12,896 nt of DNA from Nonomuraea sp. (GCA_013362835.1 JABFVJ010000424.1:1-12896), one strand, 5' to 3'; shown: positions 1 to 7,034, counted from the stretch's first letter. Notes: a model not told the origin generated them from the sequence alone. Made by a program: numbers and translations.

Positions 1-299
1 CGGGCACGTAGCCAGGCGGCGAAGTCGTCGGCGTCGGCACGGTAGCCGGGCGGCGGGGTGGCCCGGGCGCGGGCGTACGCGGCGAACTCCTCGGCGAGGC
101 GCGGACCCGCCGCGGCGGCGGCATCCGGCCGCAGCCGCGCCACGACGGCCCGGCGCTTGGCGACCAGACCTGCCGCCTGCGCCCTGAGTCGTTCCCGGTC
201 GAATCCCTCCGGCGCCTCCGCCCCCGTCACCAGACAGGCCACCACCCGCCCCTGAGCCTCCGCCAGCCGCCGCCGCGCCGTCGCTCCCCCGTCCGTCAC
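1..299 (-). CDS. Small MNIO-partner-like hypothetical protein (partial, C-terminus beyond window)
   Basis: Only the first 99 codons are inside the window; the gene runs off the left edge. The start is GTG at 299-297, and its last two bases are the first two of the TGA stop (298-296) of the DUF692 gene, a GTGA overlap typical of translational coupling. The visible part is helical and rich in Ala and Arg. Its ending (AAYARAR, then [16 protein letters not shown] around residues 72-97) resembles the N-terminal domain of DUF2063-type proteins (HvfC/BufC), which accompany DUF692 enzymes and are thought to present substrate to them. That resemblance is by eye. I recall similar uncharacterised actinobacterial proteins beside DUF692 genes but cannot name a family with certainty. 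The coupling to the DUF692 gene makes a functional partner the best guess. Confidence 0.75.
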   Translation of the reverse strand, partial: MTDGGATARRRLAEAQGRVVACLVTGAEAPEGFDRERLRAQAAGLVAKRRAVVARLRPDAAAAAGPRLAEEFAAYARARATPPPGYRADADDFAAWLRA

Positions 300-1111
300 C
301 GTCGCTCCCCTGCGAGTGACATGGCCGCGCGGATGCGGGACAGCTCGCCGGCGAGAGTGGCGTCGCTGGGGAAGTCCTCGTCCCACTCCAGGAGCACCCC
401 GGGCGGTGTGACGCGGGCGCACAGCTCGGTGAGGAGGTCGAGGACGGCCTGCGGGGCGGTGGTGCTGTGCGTGTCGTGCCAGATCCCGTGGTGCTCGTAC
501 CCGCCGGCCACGTGCACGTACGCCAGGTGTTCCAGCGGCAGCGTGTCCAGGGCGGCCACGGCGGACAGGCCCAGGTTGACCTGGTTGGTGTGCAGGTTGG
601 CCACGTCCACCAGCAGCCCGACGCCCGTACGCGCCACCAGTTCGGCCAGGAACTCGGCCTCGGTCAGCTCGTCGTCCGGCCAGCCGAAGAGGGCGGCCAC
701 GTTCTCCAGGGCGAGCGGCACGGGCAGCGCGTCCTGCGCCCGCCGCACGTTCTCGACCACGACCTCCAGGCAGTCCCTGGTACGCGGCACGGGAAGCAGG
801 TGGCCCGCCTCGACGCCGCCCCCGCGTACGAAGGCCAGGTGCTCGCTGACCAGCGGCGACCCGAGGGCGTCCGCGCAGGCGGCGAGGTGGGCGAGCCGGG
901 CCGGGTCGGGAGGCTCGGCGCCGCCGACGCCGAGCGACACGCCGTGCGGGATCACCGGCAGCCCCCGCGAGCGCAGCACGCGCAGCGACTCGGGGACGTC
1001 GGACGGCCTGATGTTCTCGGCGACCACCTCGACGAAGTCGACGCCGGCCATCCGCTCGATGGTCAGGTCGAGCTCGGCCCGCCAGCCGATGCCCACCCCC
1101 AGGTCCGCCAT
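296..1111 (-). CDS. DUF692 / MNIO-family iron-dependent oxidase
   Basis: 271 aa, starting at ATG 1111-1109, two bases after the stop of the upstream gene and with a purine-rich GGGGGA stretch before it. An in-frame upstream ATG at 1192 would only add an Arg-rich run that overlaps the upstream gene, so it is rejected. The protein is a TIM-barrel member of the multinuclear non-heme iron-dependent oxidative (MNIO, formerly DUF692) family, to which MbnB, TglH and BufB belong. These enzymes use two or three irons and oxygen to modify cysteines in peptides. Expected metal-ligand motifs are all present: HGVSL (H56), SEHL (H91), LENV (E136), DVANLHTN (D169, H174), HVAG (H200), DTHS (D213, H215) and EWDE (E242, D244). 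Length is normal. It sits between a membrane protein with a Cys/Gly tail and a small partner-like protein; the Cys tail is a plausible substrate, though this is inferred from position only. Confidence 0.93.
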   Translation of the reverse strand: MADLGVGIGWRAELDLTIERMAGVDFVEVVAENIRPSDVPESLRVLRSRGLPVIPHGVSLGVGGAEPPDPARLAHLAACADALGSPLVSEHLAFVRGGGVEAGHLLPVPRTRDCLEVVVENVRRAQDALPVPLALENVAALFGWPDDELTEAEFLAELVARTGVGLLVDVANLHTNQVNLGLSAVAALDTLPLEHLAYVHVAGGYEHHGIWHDTHSTTAPQAVLDLLTELCARVTPPGVLLEWDEDFPSDATLAGELSRIRAAMSLAGERR

Positions 1112-1113
1112 GG

Positions 1114-2025
1114 TCAGCGTCCCCCGCCGCCGCAGCCGCCACCGCCACCGCCGCCGCAGCCGGAGCCCCCGCAACTGGCGCCGCCGCCGCATCCCGCGCC
1201 GCCCGGGTCGCTACTGCCGTGGAAGGTCCCGCCGCCGTCGGAGGTGCCGCGGGCGCGGGCGGGCTGGCGCGGCATCACCTGGAGGGCCAGCCGCACGTTG
1301 GCGTCGTGCAGCTCGGAGAGGCCGTACAGGGCGACGGGCAGCGGGCCGCCGCTTCCCTTCGGGTGGTCCAGCTTGGCCTGGTCGAGCGTGGCGCGGCCGG
1401 AGGCGGTCAGCGTGGTCGGGAAGGAGCGCCTGTGGTTGACGATGATCGACGGCGCGCTCACGCTCGTGCCCGCCATGAGGCCGAGCGCGACCAGGGGAAG
1501 CGTGCCGGCTCCCTCGACGGCGACCGTCAGCAGGTCGGCCGCCGCGCCGGCGACCGCGAGCAGCGCCAGCACCCGTAACCGGACGATCAGCCGGTTGACC
1601 TGGGAGAAGGAGCTGTCGGGCAGGAGCAGACCGAGCCGGGTCAGCCGCTCCCTGAGCCGGTCCATGACCTCGTCGCGGCCGATCCGCTGCGTGACGACGG
1701 TGGCCCACATGCCGGGGCCCTGTTCGACCTCGTTCAGTACGGCGTCCTCGACGGGGTCGCCGGTGGCCCGTACGCCGTCGACCCGGTGCACCCGCCCGTC
1801 GCGGGACACGCGTACGGCCCCCGACGACGCGAGCAGCCCGACGGCGGCGCCGGCCGCGCGCCGGGGGCCGCCCGCGAGGTAGGCCAGCTCGTACGGGCTG
1901 AGATCGTGACGCGGTGACCCGGACGCCGCCCCCCGGATGGCGTCCTGCTCGCGCTTGACCGCGAAGATGGTGGCTCCGGCCGCGGCGGCGAGTGCCAGCG
2001 CGAGGATGAGCAGGATCAGGTCCAT
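1114..2025 (-). CDS. TIGR04222-type membrane protein with Cys/Gly-rich C-terminal tail
   Basis: 303 aa, ATG at 2025-2023 with a good ribosome site GGGGAGG (2032-2038) 6 bases upstream. Membrane segments are predicted at about residues 3-23, 152-170 and 174-196. A soluble stretch (24-150) carries the motif [14 protein letters not shown] (41-54), which I associate with the TIGR04222 domain family; those proteins commonly end in low-complexity Gly/Cys tails. From residue 263 on the protein is almost only Gly with Ser, Ala and four Cys (279, 285, 290, 298; spacing CX5CX4CX7C) and ends GGGGR. There is no other cysteine in the protein. Lys/Arg after the first membrane segment suggests N-out, which would put the 24-150 region and the Cys tail in the cytoplasm. 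It is first in a unit with the DUF692 enzyme, so the tail is a candidate for enzymatic modification or metal binding. No molecular function is known to me. Confidence 0.88.
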   Translation of the reverse strand: MDLILLILALALAAAAGATIFAVKREQDAIRGAASGSPRHDLSPYELAYLAGGPRRAAGAAVGLLASSGAVRVSRDGRVHRVDGVRATGDPVEDAVLNEVEQGPGMWATVVTQRIGRDEVMDRLRERLTRLGLLLPDSSFSQVNRLIVRLRVLALLAVAGAAADLLTVAVEGAGTLPLVALGLMAGTSVSAPSIIVNHRRSFPTTLTASGRATLDQAKLDHPKGSGGPLPVALYGLSELHDANVRLALQVMPRQPARARGTSDGGGTFHGSSDPGGAGCGGGASCGGSGCGGGGGGGCGGGGR

Positions 2026-2043
2026 GTACGGCCTCCCCTCGTG

Positions 2044-2058
2044 CAGCCTGTCAGGCTG
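2044..2058. promoter_or_regulatory. 15-nt perfect dyad upstream of the DUF692 unit
   Basis: CAGCCTG-T-CAGGCTG, 7-bp arms around one base. It lies between a possible minus-strand -10 (TATACG, 2076-2071; no clear -35) and the ribosome site of the TIGR04222-type gene. The placement suits a repressor operator, but the site was found only by symmetry and no regulator is known. Confidence 0.35.
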
Positions 2059-2083
2059 GTACCGGGAAGACGTATAAGACAGG

Positions 2084-2125
2084 CATAAAGGTTCCGGGCG
2101 GCACGGGGAAACCCGTGCCGCCCGG
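2084..2125 (-). terminator. Intrinsic terminator of pckG
   Basis: A perfect 14-bp GC-rich stem (2094-2107 pairing with 2112-2125; CCGGGCGGCACGGG on the plus strand) with a 4-nt loop begins 11 bases after the pckG stop. On the minus strand it is followed by AACCTTTATG, a short T-containing tail. It separates pckG from the DUF692 unit and implies that unit has its own promoter. Confidence 0.88.
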
Positions 2126-2136
2126 AGAACCCCGGC

Positions 2137-3930
2137 TCAGCCGAGCCGGTCGAGCAGGGCGTTGTACTCGTCCCACAGCTCCTTCGGCAGGTGGTCGCCG
2201 AACTTGTCGAAGTGGGCCGGGATCAGGGCCGCCTCCTCGCGCCACACGTCGCGGTCGACCGACAGCAGCGTGCGCAGGTCCTCGTCGGAGAGGTCGAGGC
2301 CGTCGGTGTCGAGCTCGGCGGGCAGCAGGCCGATCGCCGTCGGCACGGCCTTGGCCTCGCCGTTGAGCCGGTCGACGATCCACTTGAGCACGCGGCTGTT
2401 CTCGCCGAACCCGGGCCAGATGAACCTGCCCTCGTCGTTCTTCCTGAACCAGTTGACGTAGTAGATGCGCGGCAGCTTGGCGCCGTGGCGGCGGCCGACG
2501 TCGAGCCAGTGCGCGAAGTAGTCGCCCATGTTGTAGCCGCAGAACGGCAGCATGGCGAACGGGTCGTAGCGCAGCTCGCCGACCTTGCCCTCGGCCGCGG
2601 CGGTCTTCTCGGAGGCGACGTTGGCTCCGAGAAAGACGCCGTGCTCCCAGCTCAGCGACTCCGTGACCAGAGGCACGGCGGTGGCGCGGCGGCCACCGAA
2701 CAGGATCGCCGAGATGGGCACGCCCTTGGGGTCCTGCCATTCAGGCGCGATGGTCGGGCACTGGGAGGCCGGGGTGGTGAAGCGGGCGTTCGGGTGGGCG
2801 GCGGGCTCGTCGCTGTCGGGCGTCCACGAGCGGCCCTTCCAGTCGGTGAGGTGCGCGGGAGGCTGCTCGGTGAGCCCCTCCCACCACACGTCGCCGTCGT
2901 CGGTGAGCGCGACGTTGGTGAAGATGCTGTTGCCCCAGAGGGTCTTGATCGCGTTGGCGTTGGTCACCTCGCCGGTGCCCGGCGCGACGCCGAAGAAGCC
3001 GGCCTCGGGGTTGATGGCGTGCAGGCGGCCGTCGTCGCCGAAGCGCATCCAGGCGATGTCGTCGCCGATCGTCTCGACCTTCCAGCCCGGGATCGTGGGC
3101 TGGAGCATGGCGAGGTTGGTCTTGCCGCAGGCGCTCGGGAAGGCGGCCGCGACGTAGCGGGTCTCGCCCGAGGGCGGCGTGAGCTTGAGGATGAGCATGT
3201 GCTCGGCCAGCCAGCCCTCGTCGCGGGCCATGACGCTGGCGATGCGCAGCGCGTAGCACTTCTTGCCGAGCAGGGCGTTGCCGCCGTAGCCGGAGCCGTA
3301 GGACCAGATCTCGCGGGTCTCGGGGAAGTGGCTGATGTACTTGGTGGAGCTGCACGGCCACGGCACGTCCTCCTGGCCGGGGTGCAGCGGCGCCCCCACG
3401 GAGTGGACGGCCTTGACGAACTCGCCCCGCTGCTCGATCAGCCGCAGCGCCCTGTCGCCCATGCGGGTCATGATCCGCATGGACACGGCCACGTACGCCG
3501 AGTCGGTGATCTCGACGCCGAGCTGCGAGATCTCGCCGCCGAGCGGGCCCATGCAGAACGGGACGACGTACATGGTGCGGCCGCGCATGCAGCCGGCGAA
3601 CAGCTTGCCGAACGTCTCGCGCATCTGCCCTGGAGCGATCCAGTTGTTGGTCGGCCCGGCGTCCTCCTCGCGCTCCGAGCAGATGTACGTGCGGTCCTCG
3701 ACCCGGGCCACGTCACTGGGATCGGACTTGGCGTAGAAGCTGTTGGGGCGCGCGGCCAGCCGGGTGAGCGTGCCCTGCTCGACGAGGAGGTTCGTCAGGC
3801 GCGTCCACTCCTCCTCCGAGCCGTCGCACCACTCGATCCGGTCGGGCTGGGTCAGGGCTGCGATCTCGTTCACCCACGCGACCAATTCGCGACTGGTCGT
3901 CGGCGCGGGCACTTCCACGGAAACGGACAC
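2137..3930 (-). CDS. pckG: Phosphoenolpyruvate carboxykinase (GTP)
   Basis: 597 aa, full length for the GTP-dependent class. Start is GTG 3930-3928 with GGAGGAG 8 bases upstream. It converts oxaloacetate plus GTP to phosphoenolpyruvate, CO2 and GDP, the first committed step of gluconeogenesis, in the cytosol. Visible motifs in order: YGSGYGGN (211-218); the kinase-1a P-loop [11 protein letters not shown] (262-272) with the reactive Cys268 typical of GTP enzymes; the kinase-2/metal motif GDDIAWM (289-295); [13 protein letters not shown] (307-319); FGGRR (411-415); and CGYNMGDYF (464-472). The gene is monocistronic by appearance: an intrinsic terminator follows and a 238-bp leader precedes it. 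That leader has three tandem GntR/DasR-like operator sequences and further dyads, so transcription is probably controlled by carbon or amino-sugar state. Identity is certain; the regulation is inferred. Confidence 0.98.
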   Translation of the reverse strand: MSVSVEVPAPTTSRELVAWVNEIAALTQPDRIEWCDGSEEEWTRLTNLLVEQGTLTRLAARPNSFYAKSDPSDVARVEDRTYICSEREEDAGPTNNWIAPGQMRETFGKLFAGCMRGRTMYVVPFCMGPLGGEISQLGVEITDSAYVAVSMRIMTRMGDRALRLIEQRGEFVKAVHSVGAPLHPGQEDVPWPCSSTKYISHFPETREIWSYGSGYGGNALLGKKCYALRIASVMARDEGWLAEHMLILKLTPPSGETRYVAAAFPSACGKTNLAMLQPTIPGWKVETIGDDIAWMRFGDDGRLHAINPEAGFFGVAPGTGEVTNANAIKTLWGNSIFTNVALTDDGDVWWEGLTEQPPAHLTDWKGRSWTPDSDEPAAHPNARFTTPASQCPTIAPEWQDPKGVPISAILFGGRRATAVPLVTESLSWEHGVFLGANVASEKTAAAEGKVGELRYDPFAMLPFCGYNMGDYFAHWLDVGRRHGAKLPRIYYVNWFRKNDEGRFIWPGFGENSRVLKWIVDRLNGEAKAVPTAIGLLPAELDTDGLDLSDEDLRTLLSVDRDVWREEAALIPAHFDKFGDHLPKELWDEYNALLDRLG

Positions 3931-3965
3931 GACTGTGACTCCTCCACTCTCTCAGGGCCCAAACA

Positions 3966-3995
3966 TCATTAACGACGAAGGCGCATGAAAGCCAA
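3966..3995 (-). promoter_or_regulatory. Possible pckG promoter
   Basis: On the minus strand a -35-like TTGGCT (3995-3990) is separated by 18 bases from TAATGA (3971-3966), about 36 bases before the GTG start. The -10 match is weak. The -35 lies on the edge of a perfect 10-bp palindrome GCCAATTGGC (3991-4000), with a further ATTGGC at 4009-4014. Another A/T-rich stretch at 4074-4081 (TTTTAAAT on the minus strand) could instead hold the -10. Confidence 0.3.
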
Positions 3996-4096
3996 TTGGC
4001 ATAGACCTATTGGCGCGACCGTCGCCGCAGGCAGCGGCCCTGACGATCCGGGGAGCCTACCCAGGTCTCCGCGATTTAAAAGAGGAATTTCCGGCC

Positions 4097-4154
4097 AGTG
4101 GTCCAGTCCAATTGCCGTGGTCTAAACCAATTAGCCGAGTGGTTTAGTCCATTT
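4097..4154. promoter_or_regulatory. Three tandem GntR/DasR-like operators upstream of pckG
   Basis: Three near-identical 17-nt elements read on the plus strand: AGTGGTCCAGTCCAATT (4097-4113), CGTGGTCTAAACCAATT (4116-4132) and AGTGGTTTAGTCCATTT (4138-4154). Their 12-bp cores match the TGGTCTAGACCA core of the Streptomyces DasR responsive element at 10, 11 and 10 positions. Starts are 19 and 22 bases apart, roughly two helical turns, so the proteins would sit on one face. Nothing is coded here: the 173-aa gene ends at 4169 and pckG starts at 3930 on the same strand, so pckG is the likely target. Which GntR-family protein binds is unknown. Confidence 0.6.
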
Positions 4155-4168
4155 CCGGAGCCCGTTTC

Positions 4169-4690
4169 TCATGAATTGACGTCGGGGCCCGCGCTGCGCA
4201 CCCTGTCGACGTGCTGCAGCGCGTCGCGCAGCTCGGCCAGCCAGGTGTCGGTGTTCTTGCCGACCAGGCGTACGCACCAGGCGAGCGCGTCGCTGCGGCT
4301 GCGGGCCACGCCGGCGGCGACGAGTGTGTCGAGCACCTGGCGCTCCGACTGGCGCAGCCTGGTCATGACGGGCACGGAGAGTGTGGTGAACATCACAGTC
4401 TCGCCGCCGCAGATCACGCCCCAGGAGACCTTCTGCCGGAACCTGCGCTCGGCCTCGCGGGCGATCTCGACGCGCCGCTCGCGGGTCTCCTCCCTGAAGC
4501 GCCGGGCGAGCCCTTCGATCAGCGCGAGGCGTTCGGCCTCGGGCGTGTCGGCGGGCGGGTCGGGCAGCGCGCCGAGCACCGCGATCTCCTCCCGGTCCCT
4601 GACGATCTCGGGCGCCCCGGTGAACCAGCCCTCGGGGAGCCGCCCGGTGAACCAGCCGCGTACCTGTGCTGTCGCATCGTCTGTTGCCAT
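4169..4690 (-). CDS. Conserved hypothetical protein with ribbon-helix-helix-like C-terminus
   Basis: 173 aa. The start is ATG 4690-4688; there is no Shine-Dalgarno sequence, and a 16-bp perfect dyad begins on the start codon, so the mRNA is probably leaderless. The N-terminus has a short tandem repeat, GWFTG twice (12-16 and 21-25). The middle (50-88) is a charged helix, EETRERRVEIAREAERRF. The C-terminal part, VPVMTRLRQSERQVLDTLV then SRSDALAWCVRLVG (106-144), has the strand-helix-helix pattern of ribbon-helix-helix DNA-binding or antitoxin-like domains. I recall similar hypothetical proteins in many actinobacteria, but no function. With the dyad on its own start it may repress itself. No toxin-like partner is adjacent: upstream is a cell-wall peptidase and downstream pckG. 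Confidence 0.85.
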   Translation of the reverse strand: MATDDATAQVRGWFTGRLPEGWFTGAPEIVRDREEIAVLGALPDPPADTPEAERLALIEGLARRFREETRERRVEIAREAERRFRQKVSWGVICGGETVMFTTLSVPVMTRLRQSERQVLDTLVAAGVARSRSDALAWCVRLVGKNTDTWLAELRDALQHVDRVRSAGPDVNS

Positions 4691-4705
4691 GTAATCACGA
4701 TTACA
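4690..4705. promoter_or_regulatory. TGTAATC-N2-GATTACA operator-like dyad on the start codon
   Basis: A perfect inverted repeat, TGTAATC-AC-GATTACA on the plus strand, whose end coincides with the A of the ATG of the 173-aa gene. On the minus strand TGTAAT resembles a -10 hexamer (5 of 6 to TATAAT), 9 bases before the ATG, consistent with leaderless transcription. A protein bound here would block initiation, and the RHH-like product of this gene is the obvious candidate. Confidence 0.6.
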
Positions 4706-4758
4706 CAGTTGCGGGCGAAATGCACGAGCCGAAGCGGTGGAACGTACGAATAAGGGGT

Positions 4759-5916
4759 TCAGCGCACGCGGGCGGCGGCGATGGGGCTGACCCTGACGAC
4801 GCCGGCGAGGTTTCTGGTGTTCACCGGGACGATCTTGACGACGTCGCCGGTGCGGGGCGCGTGGAGCATTTTCCCGTTACCCCAATAAATCGCCACGTGG
4901 GAGATGTAGTCGGGATTTGTCGGGTCGTTGCGCCAGAAGAGCAGGTCGCCCGGTTGCGCCTGCGACAGCGGCACCTGCGGACCCGTCACCCACTGCTGGT
5001 GCGTCACGCGCGGCATGCGCACCCCGGCCCGCGCGTAGGCCCACTGGACGAGCCCCGAGCAGTCGAAGGTGTCGGGGCCCTCGGCGCCCCACACGTACGG
5101 GCGGCCCAGCTTGGACACCGCGGCCTTCAGCGCCGCCATGAGCTGCTCGGCGGTCATGAACGACCCGGCGGGCCAGCTCTGGCTCGGCGTCTCGGCCCTG
5201 GGCTGCACGGGGTTGACCGTGGCCACCTGCGTGCCCTTGGGCAGCGCGTCGAGGATGGCCTCGCGGAGCTTGCCGGAGTCGGTCTTGGGGGCGCTGACGA
5301 TGAGCGCGTTGTCGCGCGGGAGGCGCAGCAGGCGGCCGGTGTCCTTGGAGATGACGGCGTCGACCGCGCCGAAGCCGGTGGTGGCGTACGCGCCGATGCG
5401 CAGCGGCCCGGCGGGGCCGCTCACCCGGCTGTGCAGCGCGAGCCCGCCGTCGCTGCCCAGCACGAACGAGACCGCCACGTCCCCGGCCGCCACGTTCTGC
5501 CACAACGGGTCGGACGAAGCGGTCACCTTCGGCGTGTACGCCCGGAACGTGGACGGATTGACGGCAAGCGTCTGCACCCGCTTGCCGTCGAGCGTGATCG
5601 AGGCCGCGTCGGCCAGCTCAAGCGCCCGCACCCCGGGCAGCTTGGCCACCTTCCGCAGCAGCTCCTCGGTGAACGGCTTGCGGGTGAGCACGAACAGGTT
5701 GGGCTTGTGCAGCGCCCGCAGCGGCGCCACCGGCTCGACGGTCTTGGCCTGCGCCATCAGCGACTGCTTCGGCACCGGCTGCGCCCGCACCACCGCGGGC
5801 GCCACCTCCTCCCCCGTCTGGACCAGCACCAGCACGTCGGTGGTCAGCACGGCCACCAGCGTCACGATGATGAACGGGATCAGCCTGGATAAGTCCCGGC
5901 GCTTCCGCGTCTTCAC
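4759..5916 (-). CDS. Membrane-anchored NlpC/P60 (C40) peptidoglycan peptidase
   Basis: 385 aa. Start GTG 5916-5914 is chosen because it lies just before the basic stretch and membrane segment (KTRKRRDLSRLIPF, then hydrophobic 13-32). The ribosome site is weak, and the frame is open upstream back toward the greA terminator, so the start is uncertain. An N-terminal anchor or uncleaved signal puts the rest outside the cell. The C-terminal domain (258-365) is a clear NlpC/P60 cysteine peptidase: GRPYVWGAEGPDTFDCSG with catalytic Cys286, SHVAIYWG with His340, and LHAP with His352 as third residue. Such enzymes cut peptide stems of peptidoglycan, usually between D-Glu and the diamino acid. The middle (80-235), with LRKVAKLPGVRALELADAAS and NPSTFRAYTP, resembles by eye the extracytoplasmic domain of FtsX/MacB-type permeases and is not a usual part of C40 enzymes. 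It lies downstream of the greA terminator, so it probably has its own promoter, though none is clear. Confidence 0.9.
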   Translation of the reverse strand: MKTRKRRDLSRLIPFIIVTLVAVLTTDVLVLVQTGEEVAPAVVRAQPVPKQSLMAQAKTVEPVAPLRALHKPNLFVLTRKPFTEELLRKVAKLPGVRALELADAASITLDGKRVQTLAVNPSTFRAYTPKVTASSDPLWQNVAAGDVAVSFVLGSDGGLALHSRVSGPAGPLRIGAYATTGFGAVDAVISKDTGRLLRLPRDNALIVSAPKTDSGKLREAILDALPKGTQVATVNPVQPRAETPSQSWPAGSFMTAEQLMAALKAAVSKLGRPYVWGAEGPDTFDCSGLVQWAYARAGVRMPRVTHQQWVTGPQVPLSQAQPGDLLFWRNDPTNPDYISHVAIYWGNGKMLHAPRTGDVVKIVPVNTRNLAGVVRVSPIAAARVR

Positions 5917-5954
5917 CAGGAACTGGAGGTCCTGGGCGATAGCCGGGGAACGCG

Positions 5955-5986
5955 AAAACGCCGCCGGGCCGACGTGGGCCCGGCGG
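5955..5986 (-). terminator. Intrinsic terminator of greA
   Basis: A 10-bp GC stem (CCGCCGGGCC 5961-5970 with 5977-5986) and 6-nt loop lies 16 bases after the greA stop. On the minus strand it is followed by CG and then TTTT (5958-5955). Position, strand and T tract all fit termination of the greA transcript. Confidence 0.8.
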
Positions 5987-6002
5987 TCGGAGTCTGCGGG
6001 GG

Positions 6003-6503
6003 TCAGTTGCCGATGTACGGCACAGCCTCGAGGATCTCGACGGTGTTCTGGCGCCCGTTGGGCATCGAGTAGGTCGCCTTCTCACCGATCTTCTTGCCGT
6101 TGATCGCCGACCCGAGGGGGGACTTCGGCGAGTAGACGTCGATCGGAGCGCCGCTCTCCTCGCGGGAGGCGAGCAGGAAGGTCACCTCGTCGTCGTCGCC
6201 GACGAACCGGATGGTCACGGTCATGCCGGGGCCGACCACGCCTTCGGCCTTGGGGGCCTCGCCCACGTTGGCGTTGTCGAGGATCTGGCGGAGGTGGAAG
6301 ATGCGGGCCTCCATCTTGCCCTGCTCGTCCTTGGCCGCGTGGTAGCCGCCGTTCTCCTTCAGGTCACCCTCTTCCCGGGCGGCCTCGATCTTCTTGGCGA
6401 TGTCGACGCGCCCGGGGCCAGAGAGATACTCGTACTCCGCCTTCAGGCGGTCGTACGCCTCCTGCGTCAGCCATGTGACGTTCTCATCGCGAGAGTCGGC
6501 CAC
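6003..6503 (-). CDS. greA: Transcription elongation factor GreA
   Basis: 166 aa, normal length. Start GTG 6503-6501 with AAGGAG (6509-6514) 5 bases upstream. GreA enters the secondary channel of RNA polymerase and stimulates cleavage of backtracked transcripts. The N-terminal coiled coil (about 10-80) carries the tip motif EEGDLKENGGYHAAKDEQ (44-61) with the acidic residues D47 and E50 that position the catalytic metal. The C-terminal FKBP-like domain (about 85-162) includes SPLGSAINGKKIGEKATY (128-145). It is preceded 108 bases upstream on the same strand by the DUF4307 gene, with no clear promoter in the gap, so the two may share a transcript. The greA-DUF4307-mca order is the same as around Rv1080c-Rv1082 in M. 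tuberculosis. Confidence 0.97.
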   Translation of the reverse strand: MADSRDENVTWLTQEAYDRLKAEYEYLSGPGRVDIAKKIEAAREEGDLKENGGYHAAKDEQGKMEARIFHLRQILDNANVGEAPKAEGVVGPGMTVTIRFVGDDDEVTFLLASREESGAPIDVYSPKSPLGSAINGKKIGEKATYSMPNGRQNTVEILEAVPYIGN

Positions 6504-6611
6504 GGGTTCTCCTTGCTTGCCTAGGGGGCCCTGAGATCAGTTGAGGTTGCGGGCGGTTGAATTGCGAAAGGCTAACAACTTAACCGACCGGACGCTTCCC
6601 CAAATGTCTCA

Positions 6612-7031
6612 CTATACGAGATTGCAGTACTGGATGTGGACGGAAGTGGCCTGACCACTGGTGTCCAGGCTTTCCTTGAGCTGCTTACTACCCTCACCAG
6701 CCGGGATTCTTACTTCCTTGCTACCGACTTCCGCGTGGTAGACGTCGAGCGCCCTGATCCGGCAGACGGCCACTCTATCGTCGGGCTTGTACACCTCGAA
6801 GGTGATCTCCGCCCGGTCGGGCATGTCGACGTCGAACGTGACGACCTGCGCGGGGGCCTCCGAGCCGCCGGCCGTCATCGACCACATCACGTAACCCCAG
6901 CCACCTGCGACGATGGCCACCAGCACGCCGATCACGACGTGGACGACCAGCCGGCCTCTGCGCCTGGGCCGGTCGGTGAAGTCGTCGGGCGTGCCGAGAA
7001 CTGGTCCGTTCCCGACATCTTCGGTGACCAT
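6612..7031 (-). CDS. DUF4307 membrane protein (Rv1081c-like)
   Basis: 139 aa. Start ATG 7031-7029 with AGGGAG 8 bases upstream. The frame is open for 1 kb further upstream, but that part is the shadow of mca. The protein has a basic N-terminal cytoplasmic stretch (RPRRRGR 21-27), one membrane segment (about 28-50) and a small beta-rich outer domain (60-139) with MPDRAEITFEVYKPDD and two cysteines (C90 in VAVCRIRALD and C136 near the end in QYCNLV) that could pair. Its position between greA and divergent mca matches Rv1081c of M. tuberculosis, a DUF4307 protein. Function is unknown; constant linkage to mca hints at envelope or thiol biology but does not prove it. Confidence 0.9.
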   Translation of the reverse strand: MVTEDVGNGPVLGTPDDFTDRPRRRGRLVVHVVIGVLVAIVAGGWGYVMWSMTAGGSEAPAQVVTFDVDMPDRAEITFEVYKPDDRVAVCRIRALDVYHAEVGSKEVRIPAGEGSKQLKESLDTSGQATSVHIQYCNLV

Positions 7032-7034
7032 GGT

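Noticed and set aside
1112..1192. Longer N-terminus for the DUF692 enzyme
   Set aside because: It would be an Arg-rich tract read from the Gly/Cys codons of the upstream gene in another frame; ATG 1111 directly gives the family N-terminus.
467..1882. Plus-strand frame with a long poly-proline stretch
   Set aside because: It is the antisense of the Gly/Cys tail and of the DUF692 gene; no coding signal of its own.
2191..3972. Long plus-strand open frame opposite pckG (593 codons)
   Set aside because: Composition (Val, Gly, Arg, His runs) is what the reverse of a GC-rich gene gives; pckG on the other strand is unmistakable.
4122..4147. CTAAACCA...TGGTTTAG inverted repeat read as a terminator of the 173-aa gene
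   Set aside because: Short AT-rich 8-bp arms without a T tract; it is better explained as halves of two adjacent operators.
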